Position numbers and translations under genes: made by a program. The notes under the pieces were generated by a model, which was not told where the DNA came from, did not search any database, and saw only the letters and a program-made list of their open reading frames with translations. From positions 50,168,406 through 50,232,405 of the forward strand of contig NC_083603.1 of NCBI RefSeq assembly GCF_029168945.1: a stretch of DNA of 64,000 bases, in the 5' to 3' direction. This stretch comes from Cannabis sativa. Taxonomy: Eukaryota > Streptophyta > Magnoliopsida > Rosales > Cannabaceae. Positions 22,791-34,962 of the stretch are shown piece after piece; position 1 is the stretch's first letter; every line of letters starts with the position of its first letter.

Positions 22791-24719
22791 TGTTGGGTTT
22801 TGTGCCCTAAATAAAACCCATTACAATCTGATTAGTTATCAATTTAGAATTTTGAAGTGATTTATGATTACATGTATGTTACATGTTTATGGTTTAATAT
22901 ATATACTTGATATATGCACAAAATCAGTTAAATCCAGAACATATAGTTATTCACAATTACAGTATTGTCAATACAGTGGAATGTGATTGTGATTATATGA
23001 TTCAAAAGATTTGGTCCCTGTTCATCAGTGTTTTGGATTTACACTGATGTGATAATCAGCGATGAAGTATACTTACACTTGGAGTAAGTGTTATGTTCTT
23101 TCCAGGACATTGGTAAAGTATACTAGTTTCGAATGTATGGAGTATACATTGGACTGGACCGATATTGAACTTAGATAAGATATTATAAACTTACCGTTGT
23201 ATCTTTCCAAGTCAATATCAGAAGTTGATCTTAGATTAAGAGAATCTAAATCCTGATATGCTCAGGCTCAATCTCAGGAGTGTTATTCATGTTCTTTGAT
23301 TTATTAGTTAAGCCTACTTTTGGGTCAGGGTGATAAGTATATTTTGGGAACATGATAGCATAACTGAGTGGGTGTGCTGAACATAAATATGGAATCTATA
23401 GCTTCTACTGGTGTATAGAAGTAAAGTGATGATTCCCTTCGAGCTTAGTTAAATAGAAGTAAATGGATGAGCTCTTGTTTCAGTGACTATATATTAGATC
23501 ACTAAAACATCATTTACAGGTAACTAAGTGTTCAAAGGGGCAAAATACATTGAGGGGTGTAAACGGTAAATTGGTCCCATCTCGATGTAAATCATCTATA
23601 TAGAGGATCTTTTAATCACATTAAGATTATAACAATGGTTAAATGAGATAGCATATTAATATCGTGAAACATATAATATGCTCTATATAAGTCTGAGAGT
23701 GCAATTTCAAGTTCTAAGAGTGGATTCAACAAGGAATTAATAAGTTAGGGATTTACTTGGTAAATCGGTTCAACTTATTGGAAGCTCAGCATATAGATCC
23801 ATGGTCCCCATTCTAGTTGAGACTATACTGTTTGTAAGACTCTATAATTGATTTATGATTAATCAATTATAATTCTAAAAGTTAAACTATTCTAATTTGT
23901 GAATTCTTACAGTTTAAGGATGAAATTGTAAATAAAAGGGTATCTAGGTTTAATTATTAATTGAGAGACTTTGCATGTCTAATTAATAATTATTTTAAAT
24001 GACAATATTATTTAATAATCTATTTTAGTTATTAAATAATTAGTTTTGGCATTTAAATGGTTAGAATTGGAAAAATGGCATTTTTGGATAAATAGAAATA
24101 AAATTGAGGAAACTGCAAAATCCTAGTGAGGCCTTTGTAACACCATGGCCGGCCACCCTTTGCATGTTTCCCAATTATTATTTTCAATTTTAATTGCCAT
24201 GTAATTGCTAATCAAAGCCTAGAAAAAATAGGAAAGTGGTGGATCACACTAAATAAGGCAGTTAATCAATTACACAGTAAAAGAGGAAACTGCTTATTTG
24301 GAAAGTTGTGCTCTTCCCTTTTCCTATAGAAAGCCGCCCCTCTCTTCTCTTGATGTATGTCTTTGTGTGCAATCACTATACACGAAAATAAGAGAGAAAA
24401 ATAGAGAGAATTTCGAAATCCTTGTGAGAGAGAAGTGCCCACACACATCACTCAGTACCTCAATCATAGTTTGGAAGACTGTGAAGGATCACATCCAACT
24501 GAAGAACATTCGGGCTCAGATCTTGATTATACTCTGCTACAGACAGGAATCAAGGGTTAGAGATCTGAGTGGAAGGAGACACTTAATTTCGCTGCCATCA
24601 CTGTAAGTTATTCTTAACTTTTATGTGTTTTATTCATTGTTTTAGAAGTTCAATTTTAGGTTGTTAAATCAACATACTTGTGAGTAGATCTAAGTTCCTG
24701 GTAAAATATATTTCCAACA
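22791..24719 (+). repeat. element C, second LTR (1929 bp)
   Basis: Same ends as the first LTR. At the TATA position it reads TATAGAAA (24325-24332) instead of TATATAAA. It is followed by another PBS rather than by a target duplication. Confidence 0.92.
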
Positions 24720-24848
24720 ACTGGTATCAGAGCCATGGTAATTGATTTGCTTGCAAGAAATTTGGACTTAAAACGATTTGTTTGTGATTTGGATGGTTTC
24801 ATGGTGTGTCATATTGATGTTTGATTGATGTTTATGAATTCTGGGAAA
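24720..24848 (+). other. duplicate PBS and truncated internal stub, deletion junction
   Basis: Repeats 19384-19512 (AC, TGGTATCAGAGCC, then the leader) up to CTGGGAAA, then switches to G1 LTR text (TAGGGAAACACCC). GAAA is common to both sides of the junction, indicating end joining at microhomology. Compared with the intact LTR, about 106 bp (6719-6824) are missing. Confidence 0.85.
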
Positions 24849-25927
24849 TAGGGAAACACCCAACTACGGGAATGAAATGGATGAAAATCGAGAAAACGAA
24901 GCATTTGGTTTTAGAGGTACTGGTAAAACTGGCTAGCCGGTTTGCACCAGTTCACCCCAAACTTTCACTTCTTGCTCAATTTTCCACCAAATGCAACCAA
25001 ACCTTCTAGAGTACCTAAACAATGCATAGACAATATTTTCCAACCAGTATTTCACAAAAAAACTCAATGAATCACATTATGCCATTAGAGATCAAAGCTT
25101 TGAACTCAAAGCTCAAACTTGCACAAAACCTAATCCAAACATCAAAACCAGCTGCTAGGAACTAAATTCAACTCAAATGAACCCAAAAATTCAAACCCTA
25201 AACATTCCTAACCCTAACAACCACCAATTTGTAAAATCACTACTTGAAACTAATAAAAATCTTGAGAAAACACAACTAGAAAATAACTAGGGTTACCTTA
25301 GCTTAAACCTCCTTGAATCCCTTGCTGAAATCACCAAAGTTCAGCGACAAACTCCCTTGTTCTTGGCTAGTTCGAAGAGAGAGAAGGGAAGGAGAGGGTT
25401 TCCTTCAATTTTTGGTTTTCTTTAATTTCCTTAATTGCTTCAAATGAAAAGAGATTAATCAATCTCTTGCTAAAAACATTAGTTGCTAGGTGTCTTCAAA
25501 TTAGGCAGCCACCTAACCACCTTAATAATAAATGACTAAAATGCCCTTTAGGTTATAACTTAGGTATTTCTAAAGCTAGGGGTAAAATGGTCAAATTCCA
25601 TAACCCCGCTTAATCCCAATATTTTATTTTCTCTAAAATATTTCCCACTGAGAAATAAGGTTCTAAACTTACCCATGTGATCAAACTAGCCATCCATCGC
25701 ATTTTCCGTTGTCACCGAGCAAAAATTACAAAAATAACATATTTCATATATAATTCATAAAATACCCCTAGAGTTTAATAAAATCTCCAGAATTGAGAAA
25801 TTATAACTCTAATGCTCATTTCTAATAATCGGGTGCACAAATAATTTAATTCATAAATAATTATAAAAATAACAGAAATTAGTGCTAATTGCCTTTACTA
25901 ATCCAAATTACTTAAGCAGTCATTACA
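24845..25927 (-). repeat. G1 5' LTR, outer part
   Basis: Corresponds to 6825-7934 of the 3' LTR and ends ATTACA at 25927, followed by target copy GTACT (25928-25932). The left arm of the hairpin seen at 6900 is deleted here. Confidence 0.88.
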
Positions 25928-25932
25928 GTACT

Positions 25933-27682
25933 AATTTACCGAGTCTACCTTAATTATGCCTTAGATGAATAACTCTTTATTCCAACATATTTATCATGGC
26001 ATAACATTCAATTTCTTTTCACTACTAGGGTAATAACCCTAGATCAAATAAACGTTCATTTTAGGGTAATAACCCTAATTCCAATTCTTAATTAATCACA
26101 ATCACAACATACAATATGAGCGCCACTGCGCTTAACTCAATGTGCATACTATTGTCTTACCCAATGTCCCGTAATCGCAGAGATTCCAAATCCCTGGGTA
26201 CTCCTGACCAAGTGCCGGTAATCCTAGTCGCACAAATTCCAAGATTTTCACACATAGGGTTAACTCCTGATTTCACATTCATGAAATATATTCATGGCAT
26301 TTAAAATTCAGATAATCACATTGATCTCAGAACAAGCTTTCCAACGGTATCTAGAACTCCCAAATCGAAGTTCAGATCATAAAGTTATGGATTTTCAAAG
26401 TTTGTACTTGAATCTGCCCAAAAACTCGAGGGCGGGCCGCGGCATGCAAAAGCCATGCAGCGACACCTGGGAAAATTCTCAGGTTCCACAAAAAGGGGCG
26501 GGCCACGGCACCTGAGTTCCAAACCTAGAAAACCAGCAACAAACACTTCGAATTTCAGCTCCTAATCCGATCAAAACCCATACAAATCCCAATTAAAGCT
26601 TCAAATCTCCAAATAGGTCTTGTAATAATCATATAGGGAGTTTAACATACATGCTCATGCATCAAAATCCAATATTAATCTCATAATTTCAGTCAAGATA
26701 ACAAGCACAAATCAAGCTTTAAACTAACAACATTCAAGCTAAATCAATAAGAACTTTAACCTATTTAATCACATATTTTCCAGCTGCAAACACTACTAAT
26801 AATCTGAATTCAAGACATGAAAATAAACCCTAAAATTCCATCAAGAGCTCAATCAAACACCACATCAAGGATTCAAGCATAAACATACTCAAATCCATCA
26901 AAACTAACTTCAATTCTTTTATACATGTAATCTCAAGAACATCATCACTAACTCATGCTTTTACAACACTTAAATTTTTCAGAAATAAAACAAAGATTAA
27001 AGTCATAGGACGCTACCTCAAACTCAATCCAAGGGTAAGCTCAAAGTTCTACAACTATCAAGCTCCAAATCATAGCAATTTTCCAAGAAAATCTCTCCAA
27101 ATCAAATTGAAAAGAAAGAGGGTTTAGAGAGAGAGAGGGTCATGTTAGAGAGAGAAACTAGAAAATTCTCTTTTTCATTCTCAAAATTCACATCTTCTAT
27201 TAAATATAAAATAAGGGTCAAAAGACCATTTTGCCCCTATGGCCATATTACATGCATATACACTCTCAAGGGCATAATTGTCATTTCATGCATAATTAAA
27301 CCCAATTAATTTCAGATTATCCACACATAAATATAATGCCAATAATTTCAATCCAAATTGCATTCCGAGCCCGAACCCAGTTCGGCCCGAAACCGGTTGT
27401 GACTATACCGTGCCAACCTGTCAGAACACACCTGAAAAAGACAACACATGCATACTATATAATAATATAGTCCCATAAGCACGTTAATATATTAATTCCA
27501 TTACTTTACCCTTCTCGGGTCAAAATTACTAAAATACCCATGGCTCACCAACGGGTGTTAACATATCATAAATCATGTAAATTTACATATATTAAATTAT
27601 ATAATAATATAATTCCTCAATTATTCATAATTATCTAGTTAGGGTTTTGCTAATCCATTTCTCATAATCCTAAGGTATTACA
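25933..27682 (-). repeat. G0 5' LTR, outer part
   Basis: Continues the G0 LTR interrupted at 5892 (ACCGAGTCTACC, ATTATGCC, AGGGTAATAACCCTA blocks) and ends GGTATTACA at 27682. The next base begins the interior of the G2 5' LTR, so G0 inserted there. No gene was seen inside. Confidence 0.78.
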
Positions 27683-28038
27683 AAAGGGTGAAAAATTGGT
27701 TTAAAAAGGTAGCCCAACAGCAAGAGGTAGAAGCATCAACTGCAACAAAGAACTCCATGAACGAGAATGAGGGAGAAGCAGCAGTGATCAACCAGGAGCT
27801 TCTAGCACATGGGAATCGAGTGCGCGGGAGACCCAAGTGGCTCAACGACTTCGTGATGATAGAGAGGCACTGAAAGGGAGCTGGTGGAGCAACTAATTCT
27901 GTTAAGAGGCATTTCTTTTTTTTTTTTTCTTAGCAATATAAATACTCTTATTGTAATAATTTTGGGGATAATTGGAATGAATTTTCAAGTATTTGCTTAA
28001 GGAGATTGATCCTGTCTCGAAAAGGACGTTTTAATCCA
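27683..28038 (+). repeat. G2 5' LTR, 5'-truncated
   Basis: Matches the G2 3' LTR from its AAAGGGTGAAAA position to the end at ...TTAATCCA. The first 60 or so bp of the LTR lie on the other side of the G0 insertion, which is not in this window. A short open stretch here (SMNENEGEA) is translated LTR sequence, also seen at 34940-35176, and is not a gene. Confidence 0.8.
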
Positions 28039-28043
28039 TTAAT

Positions 28044-28056
28044 TGGTGCTTTCATT
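28044..28056 (+). other. candidate primer-binding site of G2
   Basis: TGGTGCTTTCATT lies a few bases inside the 5' LTR end, in the PBS position. It is not the Met-type site used by the other elements here. I did not establish the cognate tRNA. Confidence 0.45.
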
Positions 28057-28295
28057 ATTTTCTGCTTCTTCTCAGGTTGAAGAACGAAGACCTTGCTGCA
28101 ATGCTATAGGCGATGGATCTCAAATGGGAGCAAAGAGGTCAATCTCAAATGATTGAGCTAAGAACATAGCTACAAATAGTTATCGATGAACGACTTGAGG
28201 AGTGGCTGCCACGCTAGTCGAATTCGACATCACCGGACCTGGGGGAGAACAGTGCGGTTCATGAGTTTCCTCGAATCCAAAGGCATCGTTCAAAC

Positions 28296-29837
28296 ATGGA
28301 TACTGAATGTTGGGAAGTTAATTCCATCCTTAAGAATTTACGAGTGAAAGTGTCTCGGTTTGACGGGTCCAATGTCGATGATTGGATTTACAAGATCAAT
28401 GAATTTTTTGATCTCCATCACATCGATTCCAATATACAGCTGATGGTGATTCCTTTTCATTTGGAGGGTGTGTCTTTGATATGGTTTCAATGGATGGAGA
28501 AGAGTGGCTCCTTTGTAGATTGGGATTCGTTTATTCAAGCTTTGCAACTCCAATTTGGTGCATCAGTGTACGATGATCCATTGGGTCGTATAGCAAAGCT
28601 TACACAGTTAGGTTGTGTGGAACAGTATCGGGCTGAATTTGAAGATCTATTGACTCTAATCACAGGGTTTTTGGAACACCTTTTCATGATTTTTTTTGTC
28701 TGGGGTCTTAAATTGGAAATTCGACGGGAACTCTTAATGGCTAAACCTGTCGATTTAGCAGATGCTATGGCTAAGGCACAACTATCTAAAGATTCGAATG
28801 ATGATCTGTTGGGGTGTTCCAAGGGGGATGGATTTTGTTTGGGGTGGTCTCCAAAATCTGCTACGTATTCTCCACCTCAAAACCAGCCTTCAGGTAGCTC
28901 GGCTTCTCTTGGATTCACATCGGCTAACACACCTAGTTCGAAATCAGTTAAAACAAGTCCAGTTTCTTTCCCTAATAAGAAATTGACTCCAACTGAAATT
29001 AGAGAGAAGAGAGAAAAAGGTCTACGTTTCACTTGCAACAAAAAATACAGTTTCGGGCATAAGTGCAAGAATCGAATCTTAGTTTGGTGTTGAGAAGAAG
29101 AGGAAGACGAGTCAGAAGCATCACTAGTAGCTGAGAATACTAATTGCAGCGAGTTGGATGATTCACTGGTGGATGAGGTAAGCTTGAACTCACTATCAAA
29201 CTCGACTAACCCTCGCATTTTTTGCTTAAGTGCAAAATAGGGAAAAGAATCCTTGGAAGTTCTTATTGATATAGGCAATACTAACAATTTCATTCAAGAA
29301 AACTTAGCTCATCGGTTGGGACTAATATGTGAGGACAATAAGTGTTTCAAAGTTTATACAGGCAATGGTAATTCTCTGTTGTGTTCCAAAATTTGTTATG
29401 TTGTTGAGTTGTGGCTATAGGGACACCAATTCCAAGTTGATTTGTATGTGCTTCCTATATGGGGATTGGATGTTGTGTTGGGAATGCAATGGTTACAAAC
29501 CCTCAGTCCATGCTTACATGATCATAAGGCTTTCACTATGGAGTTTCAATGGCAAGGAAAAACGGTGAAGTTGGCTGGTTCTGCAAACTTAGGTGTAGAT
29601 CAATTAACTTTTACTCAATTTCACTCACTGATCAATGAAGGTGATGTTCGAGAGGTGTGTCGCCTCACAGCTATACCCAAAGTTGACAGCTCGCAAGACG
29701 TAATGAACAACAGTTGGGAGGACAATTTGCCGAGAGAGGTCCAAGCATTGATTTCAGAGTTTCAAGATGTTTTAAGAGCCCAAACAGTTGCCACCTTCAA
29801 GGAACGAGTAGAGTACAAAAACAAAAGATTCGAGTAA
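28296..29837 (+). pseudogene. G2 gag and protease
   Basis: The gag part opens at 28296 and has VSRFDGSNVDDWIYKINEFF, the capsid pattern LQLQFG..YDDPLGRIAKL and EQYRAEFEDLL, then a Ser-rich linker and a degenerate finger (TCNKKYSFGHKCK). A TGA at 29091-29093 ends the first open stretch. In the same frame the protease follows after further stops (near 29238 and 29419). Its active site is DIGNT in place of the usual DSG motif, then FIQENLAHRLGL and LPIWGLDVVLGMQWL. Downstream SEFQDVLRAQT is the usual approach to RT. The frame then runs into unrelated sequence near 29.8 kb. The protein would be inactive because of stops and a changed protease site. Confidence 0.85.
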
Positions 29838-30300
29838 CCCTTCGAGCTATGGATATTCAAAAAAGGTAGGTTTTTATTCGAACGAATGTGAGAGGAGCGA
29901 AAGGAGACCCTTGAGAAATGAACAGTTAAAGGAAAAAGCTGACTGGGTGTTGTGTTCATTAATGCCCAAAGACTCCCATGTTTTTCTTGGTTGGACCAAC
30001 CTAACCGGCGATTTCCGACAAGTCTTTCTTCATTTTTAGAGCAAGAACAAGTCGCTCTTCTTTTTTGGGGGGGAGCAGTCAAAAAGTTAAATAGTATAAT
30101 GAAAAGAATCTTTACAACTGGTCGGTCCCACAAAGAAATCCACTCTAGTTGCTTCTTCTGTCTGGTCAGAAACTGGTATTCTGTTTATGGTGTAAGGGTC
30201 GGTAGCAAGCATAGGAGCTAAGGTCGAAAGTGGGGTGGAGTGAAAGTCGGGAACAGCTAATTGGATCAGGCAATTCTTGTTGTCGGGTGTAGGGTACTCT
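29800..30300. other. foreign segment inside G2 between protease and RT
   Basis: The gypsy coding text stops near 29800 and resumes near 30300 with [18 protein letters not shown]. Between them lies about 500 bp with no gypsy similarity. It has higher GC than its surroundings, a G-run of seven or eight near 30065 and text such as GGTCGGTCCCAC. Its style reminds me of plant mitochondrial DNA, but I cannot assign it. Approximate edges only. Net length is 1 mod 3, which shifts the pol frame. Confidence 0.5.
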
Positions 30301-30953
30301 TTCGAGTTTCTCCTTAAGCCGGGTTCTGCCCCAGTTAATGTTAAACAATACTAGTACCCTCATTTCCAAAAAGATATCATTGAACTGATGGTGCGTGATT
30401 TGACAAGTTGCGCCTTTGTCAAGACAAGCACTAGTCCCTACTCTTCCCCAGTTTTGTTGGTTAAAAAGAAAGATGGTACATGGAAGTTTTATGTGGACTA
30501 TCGCGCTCTGAATAATGTCATTATTAAGGATCGATTTCCGATTCCGACCATTGACGAACTCCTAGACGAATTGGGAGGAGCAGAGGTTTTTTCTAAGTTA
30601 GACTTGCGAGCCTAGTATCACCAAATTAGGATGGATCGAAGGGACATTCACAAGACAACATTTAGAACCCATGAGGGTCACTACGAGTTTGTTGTGATGC
30701 CATTCGATCTCACAAATGCCCCATCTACATTTCAGGCAGCAATGAATCAGATTTTTCAGCCTTGTCTTCGTAGTTGTGTTATTGTATTCTTTGATGACAT
30801 ATTGGTCTGCAGTAAGACTTGGGCAGAGCACTTGATTCATCTTCAGCGGGTACTACAATTGTTAAGGCAGCATCAATTTTTTGCAAAAGGCAATAAGTGT
30901 CAATTTTTTTAGAGGACCATTGAATACTTGGGACACTTAGTATCCGCTCAAGG
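30301..30953 (+). pseudogene. G2 reverse transcriptase, first part
   Basis: Contains [54 protein letters not shown] then a TAG, YHQIRM, TTFRTHEGHYEFVVMPF, LTNAPSTFQAAMNQIF and the catalytic FFDDILVCS. A further stop (TAG near 30910) precedes YLGHLVSAQG, where solo LTR S3 cuts the frame. These are the canonical gypsy RT blocks. FFDD stands where most elements have Y/F-V/I-DD. Confidence 0.9.
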
Positions 30954-32840
30954 TGTAGGGCTTTGTGCCCCAAATAAAATTATATTTCAATGTATATTTT
31001 ATATTCATTTATCAATAAAGAAATAGATTTATTTTCATTACTTATTTAATGTGTTATTTGGTTCATATGATCATTTAGTTATTTATTTGATTTATAAATT
31101 CATCCAAATCTTTATCACATTGATATTCTAGTTTATTGTGTTGTCAACACAGTAGAAAGTAATCAAGTTTGTGTGATTAAATGTATTTTTATGATTTATC
31201 AGTACACAGAGTTTAACTGATAGGATAATCTACAATGTAGTTTACTTGCACCTTGAATAAGTGATATGTCCTTTCTAGGGCATTGGTTAAAGTAAGCTTG
31301 AGTTTGATGTATGGACTATGCATCAAAAGGGACTGATATTGAGCTTGGATAAGATATAATAAACTTACCGTAATATCTATTCAATTCAATTTCACCTAGT
31401 TGATCTTTGATCTAATGATCTCAATCCTGAGATGGTTAGGTTCTAGTTCAGTTGCATTATTTGTGTTCTTCAATTTGTTCGTTAAAGTTGACTAATGAAT
31501 CTTCTCGTGACATATAGATTAAGGACAAGGTAGTTCAATTGAGTGGGAGCGCTAATCATAGATACGGAATCTATAGCTTCTATCTGGACATAGAAGTCAA
31601 ACGATGATTTCTTTCGAACTTAACTTAATAGAGATAAATGGTTGAGTACTCATTTCAGTGATTATATTAGTTCACTGGAATATCATTTATAGGTAACTAA
31701 GTGTTTTAAGGATAAAATACATTGAAAAGTGTAACGGTAAATTTGTCCCTACTGAGTGTAGATCATTTATAGAGGATCAATGATTATTAGGATTATAACA
31801 AATGGATAATTCATAGTGTATCCATATCGTGGAACATATAGAGCATTCTATATAATTGAGAGTGCAATTCCAAATCTATAGTGGTGCAAGGAGAAATTAA
31901 TAAGTTAGGAAATTTACTTGGTAAATTCTAGATCTACTTATTGGAAGCTCGGTTATATTGGTCCATGGTCCTCATACTAGTTGAGACAATACTGCTTGTA
32001 AGACTCAGTTAATTGATTTCAATTAATCAATTATAATTCTAAATTAGACTATGTCTTATTTATGAATTTTCACCAAGTTCTGGCTTAATTGTGAAGAAAT
32101 AGAATTTTAGGGTTTATTTGTTAATTAAGAGACTTTGTGGAGTCTTATTAATAAATAATATAAATGACAATTTTATTTGATAATTAATTATAATTCTTAA
32201 ATAAATAGTTTTGGCATTTATGAGATTAGAATTACAAAATATGACATTTGTGAAATAATAGATAAATGGTTAAGAAAAATAGTAAAAATATAATTAGTGT
32301 AGGGCCCACATATGGCCGACCACTTACCCCTTATTTTTGCTATTATTTTATTTTTTTTTATTCCATATTATTCAATCTTAACCCTAAGTGAATTAGTATA
32401 AAAAGAAAAGAATAGTCTCATAATCCAACTAATGACTCTAAACCTAGTTTACATCTTGTCAGACAACTAGAGAGTTTTGAGACTTGTTCTTCTTCTTCCT
32501 AATTTCGAAATCCAAGAGTGTTCTTCACAAATAATTTTGAGCCTTAGTGATTGAGTGCATGCCTACCTATAGTACGTTAGTCCTCAATCATAGTGTGTAA
32601 GATTGTGAAGAATCCAAACAACTGTAGGAGTATTGGACTCAGATCTTGATTATACTATGCGACAAAAAGGAACAAGGGTTAGAGATCTGAGTGGAAGGAG
32701 TCATTTAGTTCTGCTGCAACCAATGTAAGGTTTCTAATACTTTATATGTGTTTAAGTTTCATTATTTTAGAAATTCATATTTAGGATGTTAAAAACATAC
32801 TTGTTAGTAAATCTAGGTCCTATTAAAATATATTCCAACA
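30954..32840 (+). repeat. solo LTR S3, copia family, in G2 RT
   Basis: An 1887-bp LTR starting TGTAGGGCTTTGTGCCCC (diverged from TGTTGGG) and ending TATTCCAACA, flanked by a perfect CAAGG duplication (30949-30953, 32841-32845). It is more diverged from the other copies than they are from each other, so it is probably an older insertion. Confidence 0.92.
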
Positions 32841-32845
32841 CAAGG

Positions 32846-34960
32846 TGCGCGAGCAGACCCGCAAAAAGTAGTAGCCATGGTTAATTGGCCGCAACCCCGA
32901 AATCTCAAGCAGCTGCGAGGATTCCTTGGACTCAGAGGGTATAATAGACGATTTGTCCTTCATTGTGCTTCCATTGCAGCCTCTTTAACAAACTTGTTGA
33001 AGAAAGACAAATATATCTGGAACACTCAAACTGCTTCAGCATTTGATGCCCTCAAAACAGCCATGACACTCACCCATGTACTTGCTCTACCTGACTTTTC
33101 CAAAGACTTTGTTGTTGAAACTGACGCTTCTAATGTAGGTATCGGTGGTGTGCTTATGCAATCAGGCCATCCAATTGCTTATTTCAGCAAAAAATTGGGA
33201 CCACAGTTTGTGGGAACCTCTGCCTACATGCGAGAATTAAGAGCCATTGTTGAAGTTGTGACCAAATGGCGCCAATACCTCATCGGTCACCACTTTGTGA
33301 TATGCACTGATCATAAGAGTTTGAAGGAGCTTCGCACTCAAGTGATTCAAACACTCGACGAACAACAATTCCTTCAAAAAATTACTAGGTTTTCAGTTTA
33401 CCATTGAATATAAGGCATGCAAGGAAAACAAGGCAGCTGATGCCTCATCAAGCCAACATGAAGAGTCCAAATCTTGGCTACAAGCAGTAATGTCTTCTAG
33501 TTGTTTTGAATTTTGAGAGAACTGCAACAAGAAAATTTGACTAGCCTGAACTTGAGACACATTCACATTCAGCTACAAAAAAAAATGAAGAATTTTCATC
33601 ATACTTGGTACGTGATGATCTCCTTTATTTTAAGAACAAGATTGTGCTTAGCAAACGCTCTAACTTGAAATAGGCCCTCATACGAGAATTTCATGATTCT
33701 CCCATTGGTGGTCACGCTAGAATTCAGCGAACTCTTCTCCTGTTAAGTGCAAAAATTTTCTGGGTAGGGATGCGACAAGATGTGAGGAATTATGTCCAAG
33801 CTTGTTTGACCTGGCAGACATTGAAATACTCTCCAATAGCCCCTTACGGCTTGCTGCAACCACTCCAAATTCCAGAACGAGTTTGGGAGGACCTTGCCAT
33901 GTATTTTATAGTGGGCTTGCCGAGTTCCCAAGGTCTCACAAACATCTTGGTGGTCATTGATAGATTCACAAAATATGCTCATTTTGGTGCCTTACCTGAC
34001 CATTATTCAGCCACAAGAGTTGCTGAGTTGTTTTAAAATATGGTGATACGCCTACATGGCATGCCTCACTCTATTGTATCTGACTGCGACCCTATCTTTA
34101 CTAGCGCTTTTTGGACAAAATTTTTTGAGCTTATGGGCACAAAACTACAGATGAGTTCTGCTTACCACCCCTAATTGGATGGACAAACGGAAGTCACTAA
34201 TCGCTATGTTGAACAATACATTTGTGTTTTTACTGCTAATCACCCCAAACAATGGAGTAAATTTCTTTCTTGGGCGGAATACCATTACAATACCAGCCAT
34301 CACTCTGCCATAGGAATGGCACCCTTCCAGGCCGTGTATGGTCGGCTGCCTCCTTCCATTCCAGCTTATTCCAGGGGCACAACTTCAATACAAGTGGTGG
34401 AAGAAGACATATTGACCTGAGATGAAATACTTTAGCAACTCCAACATAACCTCCAACAAAGTCAAAATAGAATGCAGCAACAAGCTAATGAAAAGAGACA
34501 GGACATTGAATTTTATGTGGGCGATAAGGTTTTAGTCAACCTTCAACCATATCTCCAATCAAAGGCGGCAAAATGTCTCAATACGAAACTTTGCCATCGA
34601 TATTTTGGACCATTTTCGGTGATAGCTCGGTGAGGAATCGCAGCTTACACAGTGGCACTTCCTCCAGGTAGCAGAATTCATTCGACTTTCCGTGTTTCTC
34701 TTCTCAAACCATTCTATGGCAACAAATCTCCCACAAGTTATTAGCTGCCAGAATTTAGCATCGCTAACAAACCACTAATAGTACACTTGGCTATCTTGGC
34801 TACTCGTACTATTCTACTCAACTCTAAACCAGTTCGTCAACTGCTGGTTCAATGGTCCTTAAGCTCACCGGAAGATGCTATATGGGAGGATTTTACAACC
34901 TTTAGATAACTGTATGATGCTTCACACCTTAAGGACAAGGTGGTTTTTGAGGAGGGGAGT
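32846..34960 (+). pseudogene. G2 RT end, RNase H and integrase
   Basis: Resumes the RT frame after S3: VAMVNWPQPRNLKQLRGFLG, then RNase H with VVETDASNVGIGGVLMQ, HPIAYFSKKL and ICTDHKSLKEL. The frame breaks near 33385. The integrase follows with FHDSPIGGHARIQRT; the second finger Cys is Trp (CLTW). The core has AMYFIVGLP (the catalytic Asp of AMDF is Tyr), SDCDPIF, DGQTEVTNRY and YNTSHHSAIGMAPF. The C-terminus has VGDKVLVNLQPY, HRYFGPF and a chromodomain-like QLLVQWSLSSPEDAIWEDF. At least seven stops are scattered through it. It is clearly a relic, and older than G1 or P by its decay. Confidence 0.88.
34949..34960 (+). other. polypurine tract of G2
   Basis: GAGGAGGGGAGT directly before the 3' LTR start (TGTTAGTAAAGCCC, 34963). 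Confidence 0.8.
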
Positions 34961-34962
34961 AA

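Larger units (their letters stand above)
17452..24845 (+). mobile_element. element C: non-coding LTR element with LTR-internal-LTR-internal stub
   Basis: The order is LTR (17452-19383), PBS and a 3.4-kb internal region, PPT, LTR (22791-24719), then a second PBS and 126 bp of the internal region again. This stub then joins G1 LTR sequence. No frame carries gag or pol motifs. The left edge is a clean LTR start. The right edge has lost its target duplication and about 106 bp of G1 LTR. The two LTRs looked nearly identical where I compared them, so the insertion is young relative to the host element. Confidence 0.9.
5893..25927 (-). mobile_element. G1: complete Ty3/gypsy (chromovirus-like) element, nested
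   Basis: Both outer ends carry the same 5-bp target duplication, GTACT (5888-5892 and 25928-25932). The 3' LTR is 5893-7934 and the 5' LTR is 16643-17451 joined to 24845-25927. A PBS, gag, protease, RT, RNase H, integrase and a chromodomain-like C-terminus lie between them in the expected order on the minus strand. It inserted into the G0 LTR. Later insertions inside it are two solo LTRs (8649-10548, 14491-16388) and element C (17452-24845). The Tekay/Del-like assignment is inferred from domain order, LTR length and the Met PBS, not from a tree. Confidence 0.9.

Noticed and set aside
27688..27873. Small protein shared by 27688 and 34940
   Set aside because: The same sequence occurs because both are copies of the G2 LTR; it continues the pol frame into the LTR and is not a separate gene.
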